DNA from: JBOGZD01 sp050697155
Lineage (GTDB): Bacteria > Actinomycetota > Thermoleophilia > Solirubrobacterales > 70-9
NCBI GenBank assembly: GCA_050697155.1
Contig: JBOGZD010000135.1
Span: 1 to 6,606, forward strand
Length of the DNA stretch: 6,606 nt
Direction of reading: 5' to 3'
A program made the position numbers and the translations under genes. The notes under the pieces are model-generated. The model had not been told where the DNA came from, did no database searches, and saw only the letters and a program-made list of their open reading frames with translations. The stretch's first letter is position 1. Each line of letters begins with the position of its first letter. Shown in pieces: positions 1 through 3,850 of the stretch.

Positions 1-399
1 GGGGTCTGGACTCGCGGCTACGGCGAGACCGAGGGCATCGGCCCGCACAGTCGCTGCGTGACCAAGCGCGAGGCCGGGATCGACCTTCGGCGCCGACTGA
101 ATCGGGACTACCTGCCCGCGGTCCCCCACCTCGCCCGGCTGCGCCGACGCGAGCGCGACGCGCTGGCGAGCTTCGCCTACAACCTGGGCACCGGCGCCGT
201 CTCCGATCCGCAGGGCTCGACGCTGGCCCGGCGGCTGCTCGGCCCGGAGGGGCGCACCTATCGCCGGCGTAAGCGCGTCTACCGCGAGGAGCTGCCGCGC
301 TGGAATCGCGCAGGCGGCCAAGTGCTGGATGGCCTGACGAAACGGCGAGAGGCAGAAGTACGGCTCGCTTGTATGGGCGATTACTCGGGAAGGCCGTGA
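1..399 (+). CDS. GH24 (T4/P22-type) endolysin, 5' end outside window
   Basis: This is the C-terminal 132 residues of a phage muramidase that cleaves the glycan strands of peptidoglycan at lysis. The reading frame is open from base 1, so the N-terminus and the catalytic Glu are outside the window. What remains starts with TRGYGET, which matches the family's TIGYGHT signature; its first Thr corresponds to the catalytic Thr of the E-x8-D/C-x5-T triad. It then follows the GH24 order: ALASFAYNLGTGA (FNvG motif), STLARRLL, and the C-terminal block PRWNRAGGQVLDGL followed by TKRREAE. No separate wall-binding domain follows; the protein ends soon after the catalytic fold. A GTG at 58 is in frame but lies inside the conserved fold, so it is not the start. 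The stop TGA overlaps the next ATG by one base, and a holin-like gene follows, as in a lysis cassette. Confidence 0.9.
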   Translation, partial: GVWTRGYGETEGIGPHSRCVTKREAGIDLRRRLNRDYLPAVPHLARLRRRERDALASFAYNLGTGAVSDPQGSTLARRLLGPEGRTYRRRKRVYREELPRWNRAGGQVLDGLTKRREAEVRLACMGDYSGRP

Positions 400-476
400 T
401 GAAGACGTGCCCTCGCTGCGGCGAGACCATGTCGGCGACGTGCCGCCGAAGTTCGACTCACCCCAACGACCCCTGA
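399..476 (+). CDS. 25-residue CxxC microprotein between endolysin and holin
   Basis: This is a short frame of 25 codons beginning at an ATG that shares its first base with the endolysin stop (TGATG). A Shine-Dalgarno-like GGGAAGG lies at 387-393, five bases upstream. The peptide begins MKTCPRCGETMSATC: a CPRC knuckle (C4, C7) followed by C15, resembling half of a zinc ribbon. The tail is Ser/Pro-rich and unstructured. About 21 of 25 third codon positions are G or C, as in neighbouring genes. The stop TGA runs directly into the holin's AAGGAGG. I do not recognise a family. It could be a tiny zinc-binding protein, or mainly a coupling leader that carries ribosomes to the holin start. Evidence is start context, codon bias and packing only. 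Confidence 0.5.
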   Translation: MKTCPRCGETMSATCRRSSTHPNDP

Positions 477-486
477 AGGAGGCCCC

Positions 487-681
487 ATGCTCGACGCAAT
501 CCTGCGCCTGGCACGCCGCGAGCCCGCACGAACGGCGGCCCTTGCCGTCTCGGCCCTGGTCGCCGTCTGCTCGGCGCTCGGGATCGTCGTCGACGAGCAG
601 TCGCTCGGCGAGATCGTCGCCTACGTCCTGCCGATCTTCCTCGGAGGCGAGGCGACCCGCCGGAAGGTCAGGCCGGTATGA
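487..681 (+). CDS. Small two-helix holin-like membrane protein
   Basis: This 64-residue protein has the shape of a small class II-like holin, which forms inner-membrane lesions that release or activate the endolysin. A basic N-terminal segment (residues 1-15, several Arg) is followed by a hydrophobic helix at about 16-35, a short acidic turn containing VDEQSLGE at about 35-42, a second hydrophobic helix at about 43-54, and a basic tail TRRKVRPV. The start ATG at 487 has a strong Shine-Dalgarno AAGGAGG at 476-482 with four bases between. The stop overlaps the next ATG (ATGA at 678-681). The call rests on topology, size and position just after the endolysin; holins have little sequence conservation, so a structural membrane protein or antiholin is not excluded. 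Confidence 0.72.
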   Translation: MLDAILRLARREPARTAALAVSALVAVCSALGIVVDEQSLGEIVAYVLPIFLGGEATRRKVRPV

Positions 682-752
682 GTCGCTATGAGGTCCGCGA
701 GTGCCGCCAGTGGACGACCGAGGACAAGCTCCCGCCGCAGGTGCCGAAGTGA
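678..752 (+). CDS. 24-residue microprotein coupled to the holin
   Basis: The frame runs from an ATG that overlaps the holin stop (ATGA, 678-681) to a TGA that overlaps the next gene's GTG (GTGA, 749-752). The peptide begins MSRYEVRECRQWTTEDKLP and is charged and hydrophilic, with one Cys and no membrane segment. About 22 of 24 third positions are G or C. The exact 4-nt overlap at both ends is the strongest evidence that ribosomes pass through it. I recognise no family. It may be a real microprotein (for example a lysis-timing factor) or simply a bridging frame for translational coupling. Confidence 0.5.
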   Translation: MSRYEVRECRQWTTEDKLPPQVPK

Positions 753-970
753 CCGAGTGGACGCGCAGGATCGGCCTCGCTGACCGAGACGGCACGACTG
801 TCGAGGTGTCCCTCGTCCCGGGTGATGCCGACGGCCCCGGGATCGTCGGCTTCCACGTCCAGACGGGCGGAGCCGTGATCCACGCCAGCCCGGGGCCGAC
901 CGCCTGCCGCCAGTTGGCGGGTGCCCTGCTCGATGCCGCCGATGCCCTAGATGCGGAGGTCGTCGAGTGA
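749..970 (+). CDS. Hypothetical small alpha/beta phage protein (73 aa)
   Basis: I do not recognise this protein. The chosen GTG at 749 overlaps the preceding microprotein stop as GTGA and has AGGTG at 740-744; an upstream in-frame GTG at 701 would overlap the microprotein in another frame and is less likely. The sequence suggests alternating strands (TTVEVSLV, GIVGFHVQ, GAVIHAS) followed by a C-terminal helix at about residues 50-68 (ACRQLAGALLDAADAL). It has no signal peptide or membrane segment. The stop is followed two bases later by a 14-bp hairpin. The strand-then-helix plan resembles the 59-aa protein at 1098-1277, so the two may be distant relatives. It probably belongs to the same late transcript as the holin. 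Confidence 0.65.
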   Translation: MTEWTRRIGLADRDGTTVEVSLVPGDADGPGIVGFHVQTGGAVIHASPGPTACRQLAGALLDAADALDAEVVE

Positions 971-971
971 G

Positions 972-1013
972 CGCGTCCGGGTTTCCTTCGACGCCGTCAG
1001 AAACCCGGACGCG
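972..1013 (+). terminator. 14-bp perfect inverted repeat after the lysis block
   Basis: The arm CGCGTCCGGGTTTC at 972-985 is matched exactly by its reverse complement at 1000-1013, leaving a 14-nt loop (986-999). The hairpin begins right after the stop codon at 968-970 and is the strongest perfect stem I found in the left half. No T-run follows (the next bases are TCACGTCTTCCC), so it would be a U-tract-less terminator of the kind proposed for high-GC actinobacteria, an mRNA 3'-end stabiliser, or a protein-binding palindrome. The position after a gene favours a terminator or processing role. Confidence 0.55.
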
Positions 1014-1027
1014 TCACGTCTTCCCTG

Positions 1028-1090
1028 GTGTATTTCCACGAGGCCGACGTCCTGCGGGCAGTCGGGGACGCCCGCCAGGCCGCCGCCTGA
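1028..1090 (+). CDS. Possible 20-residue microprotein
   Basis: This is a very short frame beginning GTG TAT TTC, giving MYFHEADVLRAVGDARQAAA, a soluble helix-like peptide. Third positions are almost all G or C, far more than in the competing +1 frame over the same bases, which reads Arg/Pro/Gly-rich. It ends seven bases before the next ATG (1098). No clear Shine-Dalgarno precedes it, and it starts 14 bases after the hairpin at 972-1013. It may be a genuine microprotein, or a remnant of a longer gene disrupted by the hairpin. No function can be assigned. Confidence 0.3.
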   Translation: MYFHEADVLRAVGDARQAAA

Positions 1091-1097
1091 GCAGCCG

Positions 1098-1277
1098 ATG
1101 AGGCCGAGCAGCCCGACTGACTACCTCGCACGGGTCGCCGACGTGCGGATCACCGCCCGCCACGGCTCTGAGCGGGTCGGGGTGGCGATCCGGGGCGAGG
1201 GCGTGCAGCTTGAGCGCTCTGACATCCCGCACTTGATCCGGGTGCTGCGCGAGGCCCACGCGCGCTCGGCGCGCTGA
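1098..1277 (+). CDS. Hypothetical small phage protein (59 aa)
   Basis: This is an unrecognised small soluble protein. The ATG at 1098 is chosen because the frame upstream of it reads Ser/Pro/Arg-rich with poor codon bias, while from 1098 the protein is compact. Residues 13-34 look like strands (VADVRITAR, RVGVAIRG, GVQLER), and residues 37-55 form an amphipathic helix (IPHLIRVLREAHA). The Shine-Dalgarno is weak, so translation may depend on a frame ending just upstream. The last codons contain a GCGCGC-TCG-GCGCGC hairpin. The fold plan is like that of the 73-aa protein at 749-970. Confidence 0.55.
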   Translation: MRPSSPTDYLARVADVRITARHGSERVGVAIRGEGVQLERSDIPHLIRVLREAHARSAR

Positions 1278-1284
1278 CTCTTTC
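1260..1284 (+). terminator. Possible terminator overlapping a stop codon
   Basis: GCGCGC at 1260-1265 and GCGCGC at 1269-1274 enclose a TCG loop, giving a compact 6-bp all-G/C stem. It is followed by TGACTCTTTCT, a weak pyrimidine/T stretch. It coincides with the final codons and stop of the 59-aa gene and precedes a 65-base gap before the Rpf-like gene, where a transcription unit could end. A stem this short can arise by chance in GC-rich DNA. Confidence 0.35.
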
Positions 1285-1332
1285 TGACGGCGCCGCGCTC
1301 TCGGGCGAGCTGGCGCGTCCTGTCCCCTCCCC

Positions 1333-1345
1333 AGGAGGTCCTATC
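1333..1345 (+). promoter_or_regulatory. Strong Shine-Dalgarno before an ATC codon
   Basis: AGGAGG at 1333-1338 is a full anti-SD match. The next in-frame codon that places a signal peptide correctly is ATC at 1343, four bases downstream. No ATG, GTG or TTG is available in this frame until TTG at 1604, deep inside the secreted protein. The site therefore argues for initiation at ATC, or for an ATG that has mutated to ATC or been misread. Confidence 0.6.
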
Positions 1346-1885
1346 CGAAGCATCAGCCTCTCCATAGCGGTCGCGCTTGCCCTCGGGGTCGTCGCGGTCA
1401 CCAGTGATACGGCAGGCGCCGTTTCGGTTGGCGCCAAGGACAACGGATTCTCGGTCGCCGATGAACGGTATCTCGTCACCTACGAGAAGGCACATGAGGC
1501 GGGGTTTGACGTCGGGCGCAACCTGCTCGACTCAGCGTGGTCAGATGCTGCTTCGGTCTCGGCGGCGAGGATCGCGGCATCGAGGACTCGGCTTGAGCGG
1601 TGGTTGAATCCGCCGGCAGCCGCGGTGGTGCCCAGTACCGAGTACGTGCCATCGGCCTACACTGCGCCAAGCTCGGGCGGTGTCTCGAGCTCAACCGTGA
1701 TGTGCGAGTCCGGCGGCGACTACTCGATCAACACCGGCAACGGCTACTACGGCGGCTACCAGTTCGACTCGCAGACCTGGGACGCATACGGTGACCCGGC
1801 CTACGAGGAGGCCCACCTGGCACCGCCCGCGGCTCAGGATGCCGCTGCGGCGAGTGTGCCTTACGACGCTTGGCCAAACTGCTAA
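1343..1885 (+). CDS. Secreted Rpf-like (transglycosylase-like) protein, non-canonical start
   Basis: The C-terminal 60 residues match the resuscitation-promoting factor/transglycosylase-like domain, a lysozyme-like fold that cleaves peptidoglycan glycan strands outside the cell and can wake dormant actinobacteria. Visible hallmarks are CESGG with the likely catalytic Glu at residue 122, NTGNGYYGGYQF, the TWDAYG block, APPAAQDAA and a terminal AWPNC whose Cys would pair with Cys121. Counting from ATC 1343 the protein is 180 aa. Residues 4-19 are hydrophobic, and AGA at 24-26 is a signal-peptidase-like site. Residues 27-115 form a Ser/Ala-rich spacer. No ATG, GTG or TTG exists before TTG 1604, which would delete the signal peptide; CTG 1310 is another possible start. 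It lies between the lysis block and the immunity region, like an extra cargo gene. Possible roles are late wall hydrolysis or host resuscitation. Confidence 0.82.
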   Translation: MRSISLSIAVALALGVVAVTSDTAGAVSVGAKDNGFSVADERYLVTYEKAHEAGFDVGRNLLDSAWSDAASVSAARIAASRTRLERWLNPPAAAVVPSTEYVPSAYTAPSSGGVSSSTVMCESGGDYSINTGNGYYGGYQFDSQTWDAYGDPAYEEAHLAPPAAQDAAAASVPYDAWPNC

Positions 1886-1910
1886 TGGCCTGACATCCGA
1901 ATACAGGCCA
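1886..1910 (+). terminator. Small hairpin after the Rpf-like gene
   Basis: TGGCCTG at 1886-1892 and CAGGCCA at 1904-1910 form a perfect 7-bp stem with an 11-nt loop directly after the TAA stop at 1883-1885. There is no T-run downstream. Its position fits a terminator for the Rpf-like transcript, before the convergent minus-strand gene ending at 2115. The rest of the gap to 2114 has only a loose 8-bp inverted repeat (TCGAAGGT 1951-1958 / ACCTTCGA 2003-2010) and no supported gene. Confidence 0.4.
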
Positions 1911-2114
1911 GCGACAGCGCCGCGGTTTCGGCCGAGGCGTTTGTCGTGACTCGAAGGTCCCTTGCTGAGTAGCCACCGAATTCCTCGACCTTGGCGGGAT
2001 CAACCTTCGACAGGGGACGCGCTCGCGGTCGGCGCCACCCAGGCGGCTTTCCGACATTCGTGGTCGTTTAGTCGTGGCCTCGAAACAAGCATCCGAACGA
2101 GAACTGAACGCGGT

Positions 2115-2498
2115 CTAGAACGACAGCCCGGCCGCGATCTCGCCAGCCGAGACTCCGTACTTCTCGCCCTTGCGGATCGAGCGCACCCGGAACTCGGTCA
2201 GATTGCCGGCCTGATCGCGGGCGGTGCAGTCGGTGTTCCTGCCCGCAGCGAGATTGTCCTGAATGATGTCGGGGCAGTTGACGGTGACCTCGCCGACGAT
2301 CACGTCGGAATAGGGCTTCTGTTGCAGCTCGTCGCTGATCTCATCCTCAATCGTCCCTGCGTCTTTGATCGAGGATGGATCGGGCCGCTCGGTCGACGGT
2401 TTGTCATCTCCGCCGCCCTCGTTGTCGCCGCTCGTCGTCAGCGAGCCGATCACGACGAGTCCCGCAATCACCGCAGCGATCCACCAGCCGACCTTCAT
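2115..2498 (-). CDS. Membrane-anchored DUF4333-like protein
   Basis: This 127-residue protein has an N-terminal hydrophobic segment (residues 4-20, WWIAAVIAGLVVIGSL), an acidic Gly/Asp/Pro-rich linker (21-50) and a small C-terminal domain. That domain carries two Cys (C75 in VNCPD and C91 in DCTA) about 16 residues apart, followed by strand-like GNLTEFRVRSIRKG. The CP...C layout after a membrane anchor matches the DUF4333 family of actinobacterial cell-envelope proteins. No lipobox Cys is visible, so it is probably TM-anchored with the domain outside. The start ATG at 2498 has only a weak Shine-Dalgarno. It lies downstream of, and on the same strand as, the repressor, so it may be expressed in the lysogen. 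Family function is unknown; an envelope change such as superinfection exclusion is only a hypothesis. Confidence 0.7.
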   Translation of the reverse strand: MKVGWWIAAVIAGLVVIGSLTTSGDNEGGGDDKPSTERPDPSSIKDAGTIEDEISDELQQKPYSDVIVGEVTVNCPDIIQDNLAAGRNTDCTARDQAGNLTEFRVRSIRKGEKYGVSAGEIAAGLSF

Positions 2499-2604
2499 GC
2501 CGGAATCTGCGAAAGGTCGCTCATAGCGAGACTCGGGCCGACGTATCGGCGCAGACGTACCGGGGATCAGGTATCAATCGACGCGGGGGCCTCGAGGGGT
2601 AGGG

Positions 2605-2805
2605 ATGTCCGAGCGAGAGCATGAGAGCGCGATTCTGAGCGAGGCGGTGGTTCACTTGCGCGGGCTCTCTACTCGGCTGCCTTCCTCTTCGTGCTGGAAG
2701 CCTGCGCTCGCTCGGATTGCCGACGAGATCGCGGCTGAGCTTGGGCCGCGTCGTGTGCGATCCGTATCGCCTCGGCGGCGTGATCGACCGCGGACTGCTC
2801 GGTAG
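2605..2805 (+). CDS. Possible small gene antisense to the repressor 3' end
   Basis: This frame of 66 codons starts at an ATG with a good Shine-Dalgarno (GAGGGG at 2594-2599, five bases upstream). The first 48 residues look protein-like, with an amphipathic stretch AILSEAVVHLRGL and a second helix ALARIADEIAAELG. The last part is Arg-rich and resembles a shadow of the opposite strand. From 2669 on it overlaps the last 137 bases of the minus-strand repressor, whose tail is itself low in complexity. It could be a real convergent gene or chance. I recognise no family. Confidence 0.28.
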   Translation: MSEREHESAILSEAVVHLRGLSTRLPSSSCWKPALARIADEIAAELGPRRVRSVSPRRRDRPRTAR

Positions 2806-3148
2806 CGATCCAGAGTTCGAGAGCGCGAGCCCATATCGCACGGGGGTCGATCCCGAGGTCAGCTCCGTAGGCGGCGATGATCTCGTCGGCGTTTCGCGGC
2901 CAGTGGCCCTTCTCGAAGCGCCAAATCGTCGACGGGTCCATGTCCGCCTGAACGGCGATGTGGATGATCTTCCGTTCGGCGTTCTCACGGGCCTCCTTCG
3001 CTGCCGCGGCGAGGGCTTCGATCATCGGCTCGGCCCCCACGAACTCAGCGTATGCGCCCCACGCAAGCCCTCGCATGCGTCTCGCGCTGAGAGTGTTTTC
3101 CGGTGATTGCGGCGTCGGCGTCGGCTGCGTCGACCTAGGGGCTTGCAT
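2669..3148 (-). CDS. XRE-family helix-turn-helix repressor (CI-like, lysogeny)
   Basis: This is the probable immunity repressor, a DNA-binding protein that would silence the divergent early operon. From ATG 3148 it is 159 aa. Residues 2-24 are Pro/Thr/Gln-rich. An XRE-type domain spans about 43-107: helix 2 near IIHIAVQADM (61-70), recognition helix DPSTIWRFEKG (71-81), then helices NADEIIAAYGADLG and DPRAIWARALELW. The C-terminus (about 115-159) is Ala/Arg/Lys-rich, and no peptidase domain of the LexA/CI type is visible. The longer start at 3190 is rejected because it lies upstream of its own -10 box; ATG 3148 lies about seven bases past the expected transcription start, with no Shine-Dalgarno, so the mRNA looks leaderless. 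An internal ATG at 3076 would also keep the HTH. Divergent pairing with a Cro-like gene supports the role. Confidence 0.8.
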   Translation of the reverse strand: MQAPRSTQPTPTPQSPENTLSARRMRGLAWGAYAEFVGAEPMIEALAAAAKEARENAERKIIHIAVQADMDPSTIWRFEKGHWPRNADEIIAAYGADLGIDPRAIWARALELWIATEQSAVDHAAEAIRIAHDAAQAQPRSRRQSERAQASSTKRKAAE

Positions 3149-3169
3149 CTGTCTGGACGATAGTATAGA
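3143..3169 (+). promoter_or_regulatory. Rightward early promoter
   Basis: A -35-like TTGCAT at 3143-3148 and a -10-like TATAGA at 3164-3169 are separated by 15 bases, a little short of ideal. Transcription would begin near 3176, only a few bases before the Cro-like ATG at 3179, so the mRNA would be leaderless or nearly so; no Shine-Dalgarno precedes that ATG. The AT-rich patch here stands out against the GC-rich surroundings. The -10 overlaps the leftward -10, so the two promoters probably exclude each other. Confidence 0.55.
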
Positions 3170-3190
3170 TTGCGTGCCATGCAACGGCAA
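3162..3190 (-). promoter_or_regulatory. Leftward repressor promoter
   Basis: On the minus strand TTGCCG (plus 3185-3190) and TATACT (plus 3162-3167) are separated by exactly 17 bases, a very good match to the sigma-70-type consensus. Transcription should start near 3155, which places the repressor ATG at 3148 within about seven bases of the 5' end and excludes the longer start at 3190. The spacer contains the start codon of the divergent Cro-like gene and a near-palindrome at 3170-3184. Confidence 0.65.
3170..3184. promoter_or_regulatory. Candidate operator (TTGCGTG-C-CATGCAA)
   Basis: This 15-bp near-palindrome has 7-bp arms with a single mismatched pair. It covers the rightward transcription start and the Cro-like ATG, and lies within the spacer of the leftward promoter, so a bound XRE dimer could affect both directions. 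The half-site TTGCAT also occurs at 3143-3148 facing inward, forming a wider dyad with ATGCAA at 3179-3184. Binding is inferred only from symmetry and position. Confidence 0.4.
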
Positions 3191-3397
3191 CTCCCACCGA
3201 ATCGTCTTCGGGAACTACGAAACGGACGCGATCTCAAGCTTTACGACCTCGCCGCGCTTTTGAGAGTCGACCCGGCGACGATCTTTCGCTGGGAAGCCGG
3301 GGATACCGCGATACCCGACTGGGCGAAGCTGGCGCTTGCAGAGTTCTTCAAGGTCGAGCCGACGTACCTCATGGGTTGGGATGAGGTCGCCGCATGA
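3179..3397 (+). CDS. XRE-family Cro-like regulator (early)
   Basis: This is a 72-residue, single-domain helix-turn-helix protein. Helix 1 contains LRELRNGRD (10-18), helix 2 LYDLAALLRV (21-30), and the recognition helix DPATIFRWEAG (31-41), followed by helices IPDWAKLALAEFF and a short tail PTYLMGWDEVAA. Size and divergent position relative to the repressor fit a Cro-type switch protein or early-operon autoregulator. ATG 3179 is preferred over TTG 3170 because 3170 lies at the end of the -10 box, before the expected transcription start. No Shine-Dalgarno is present, so it is probably leaderless. Its stop overlaps the next gene as ATGA. Its recognition helix is very similar to that of the repressor, suggesting a shared operator. 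Confidence 0.82.
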   Translation: MQRQLPPNRLRELRNGRDLKLYDLAALLRVDPATIFRWEAGDTAIPDWAKLALAEFFKVEPTYLMGWDEVAA

Positions 3398-3570
3398 CCT
3401 TCGGCGCCTACCTCGCCGAGCAGCGAGAGCGCCGCACCCGAGCCTTCCTCGCCGCCCTGCGCTCACGAGAGCGGCGCCGCGCGCTCTACCGCCTTGACGC
3501 CACGCCTGCCGGCCACATTCGGCTCGGCATCGAAAACGCCCCCGCGCCGTCAAAGCGACCGCGGGCCTGA
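3394..3570 (+). CDS. Hypothetical basic early protein (58 aa)
   Basis: This unrecognised small protein starts with an ATG that overlaps the Cro-like stop (ATGA, 3394-3397). It is strongly basic and helical: residues 5-35 contain AEQRERRTRAFLAALRSRERRRALY, with Arg on most turns, followed by a short strand-like HIRLGIE and a basic Pro/Lys/Arg tail. Composition suggests nucleic-acid binding or contact with an acidic partner. Codon third positions are mostly G or C. As the second gene of the early operon it is a plausible host-takeover or regulatory factor, but nothing in the sequence identifies a function. Confidence 0.6.
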   Translation: MTFGAYLAEQRERRTRAFLAALRSRERRRALYRLDATPAGHIRLGIENAPAPSKRPRA

Positions 3571-3586
3571 CGCCACGAAGGTATCC

Positions 3587-3850
3587 GTGAACGCATCCAG
3601 GACCCCACCGAGCACCCTCAGCGAGACACTCGCCCGGGACGCGCTGCGAGCCCACCTGGGGGCGGCTCGCTACTCCCTGCTCACTGCGGCCAAGGTCGCC
3701 GACAAGCTCTCGGACATGGAGGCGCACCGGCGCCTTGCGATTGCGATCAGCGAGGTCGACGACATCAGGGACGTCTACGGCTTCACGATCGAGCAGCGGC
3801 TCGCCGAGTACGCCGAGCTTAAGGGCATCGCCCCCGAGGAGCGGTCCTGA
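3587..3850 (+). CDS. Hypothetical helical early protein (87 aa)
   Basis: This unrecognised, almost wholly alpha-helical protein starts at GTG 3587, which has GAAGG at 3577-3581 with five bases between; the longer frame from 3494 overlaps the previous gene and lacks this site. Residues 10-48 form one long amphipathic helix (ETLARDALRAHLGAARYSLL and onward), residues 49-63 a second, and 67-79 a third ending in an acidic tail APEERS. No Cys, TM or signal peptide is present. The codons for its last residues carry the Shine-Dalgarno of the annealing protein, and its TGA overlaps that gene's CTG by two bases (CTGA), so the two are probably translated together. Confidence 0.68.
   Translation: MNASRTPPSTLSETLARDALRAHLGAARYSLLTAAKVADKLSDMEAHRRLAIAISEVDDIRDVYGFTIEQRLAEYAELKGIAPEERS
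3836..3841 (+). promoter_or_regulatory. Shine-Dalgarno that fixes a CTG start
   Basis: GAGGAG at 3836-3841 lies inside the 87-aa gene's last codons. Five bases later is CTG 3847, the only plausible in-frame initiator between the stop at 3820-3822 and GTG 3943. GTG 3943 lies inside the conserved ERF N-terminus. Confidence 0.6.

Noticed and set aside
967..1101. Plus frame of 44 codons with GTGA and ATGA overlaps at its ends
   Set aside because: The overlaps fit, but the product is Arg/Pro/Gly-rich with poor third-position bias and it contains the 14-bp hairpin; the alternative frame at 1028-1090 is better.
1121..1495. Minus frames opposite the small proteins and Rpf signal peptide
   Set aside because: Arg/Ser-rich composition and no start context; the plus strand has a Shine-Dalgarno and a signal peptide.
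1951..2010. 8-bp inverted repeat with a 44-bp spacer, considered as an attachment or integrase-binding site
   Set aside because: No integrase, tRNA end or direct repeat is visible nearby, and an 8-bp match over this distance is not significant.
3149..3190. Longer repressor start at 3190 on the minus strand
   Set aside because: It lies upstream of the repressor's own -10 box and overlaps the Cro-like gene; ATG 3148 fits the promoter and the symmetry.
3541..3565. CCCGCG / CGCGGG 6-bp stem before a stop codon
   Set aside because: Short, with a 13-nt loop and no T-run, and inside a closely packed operon; likely chance at this GC content.
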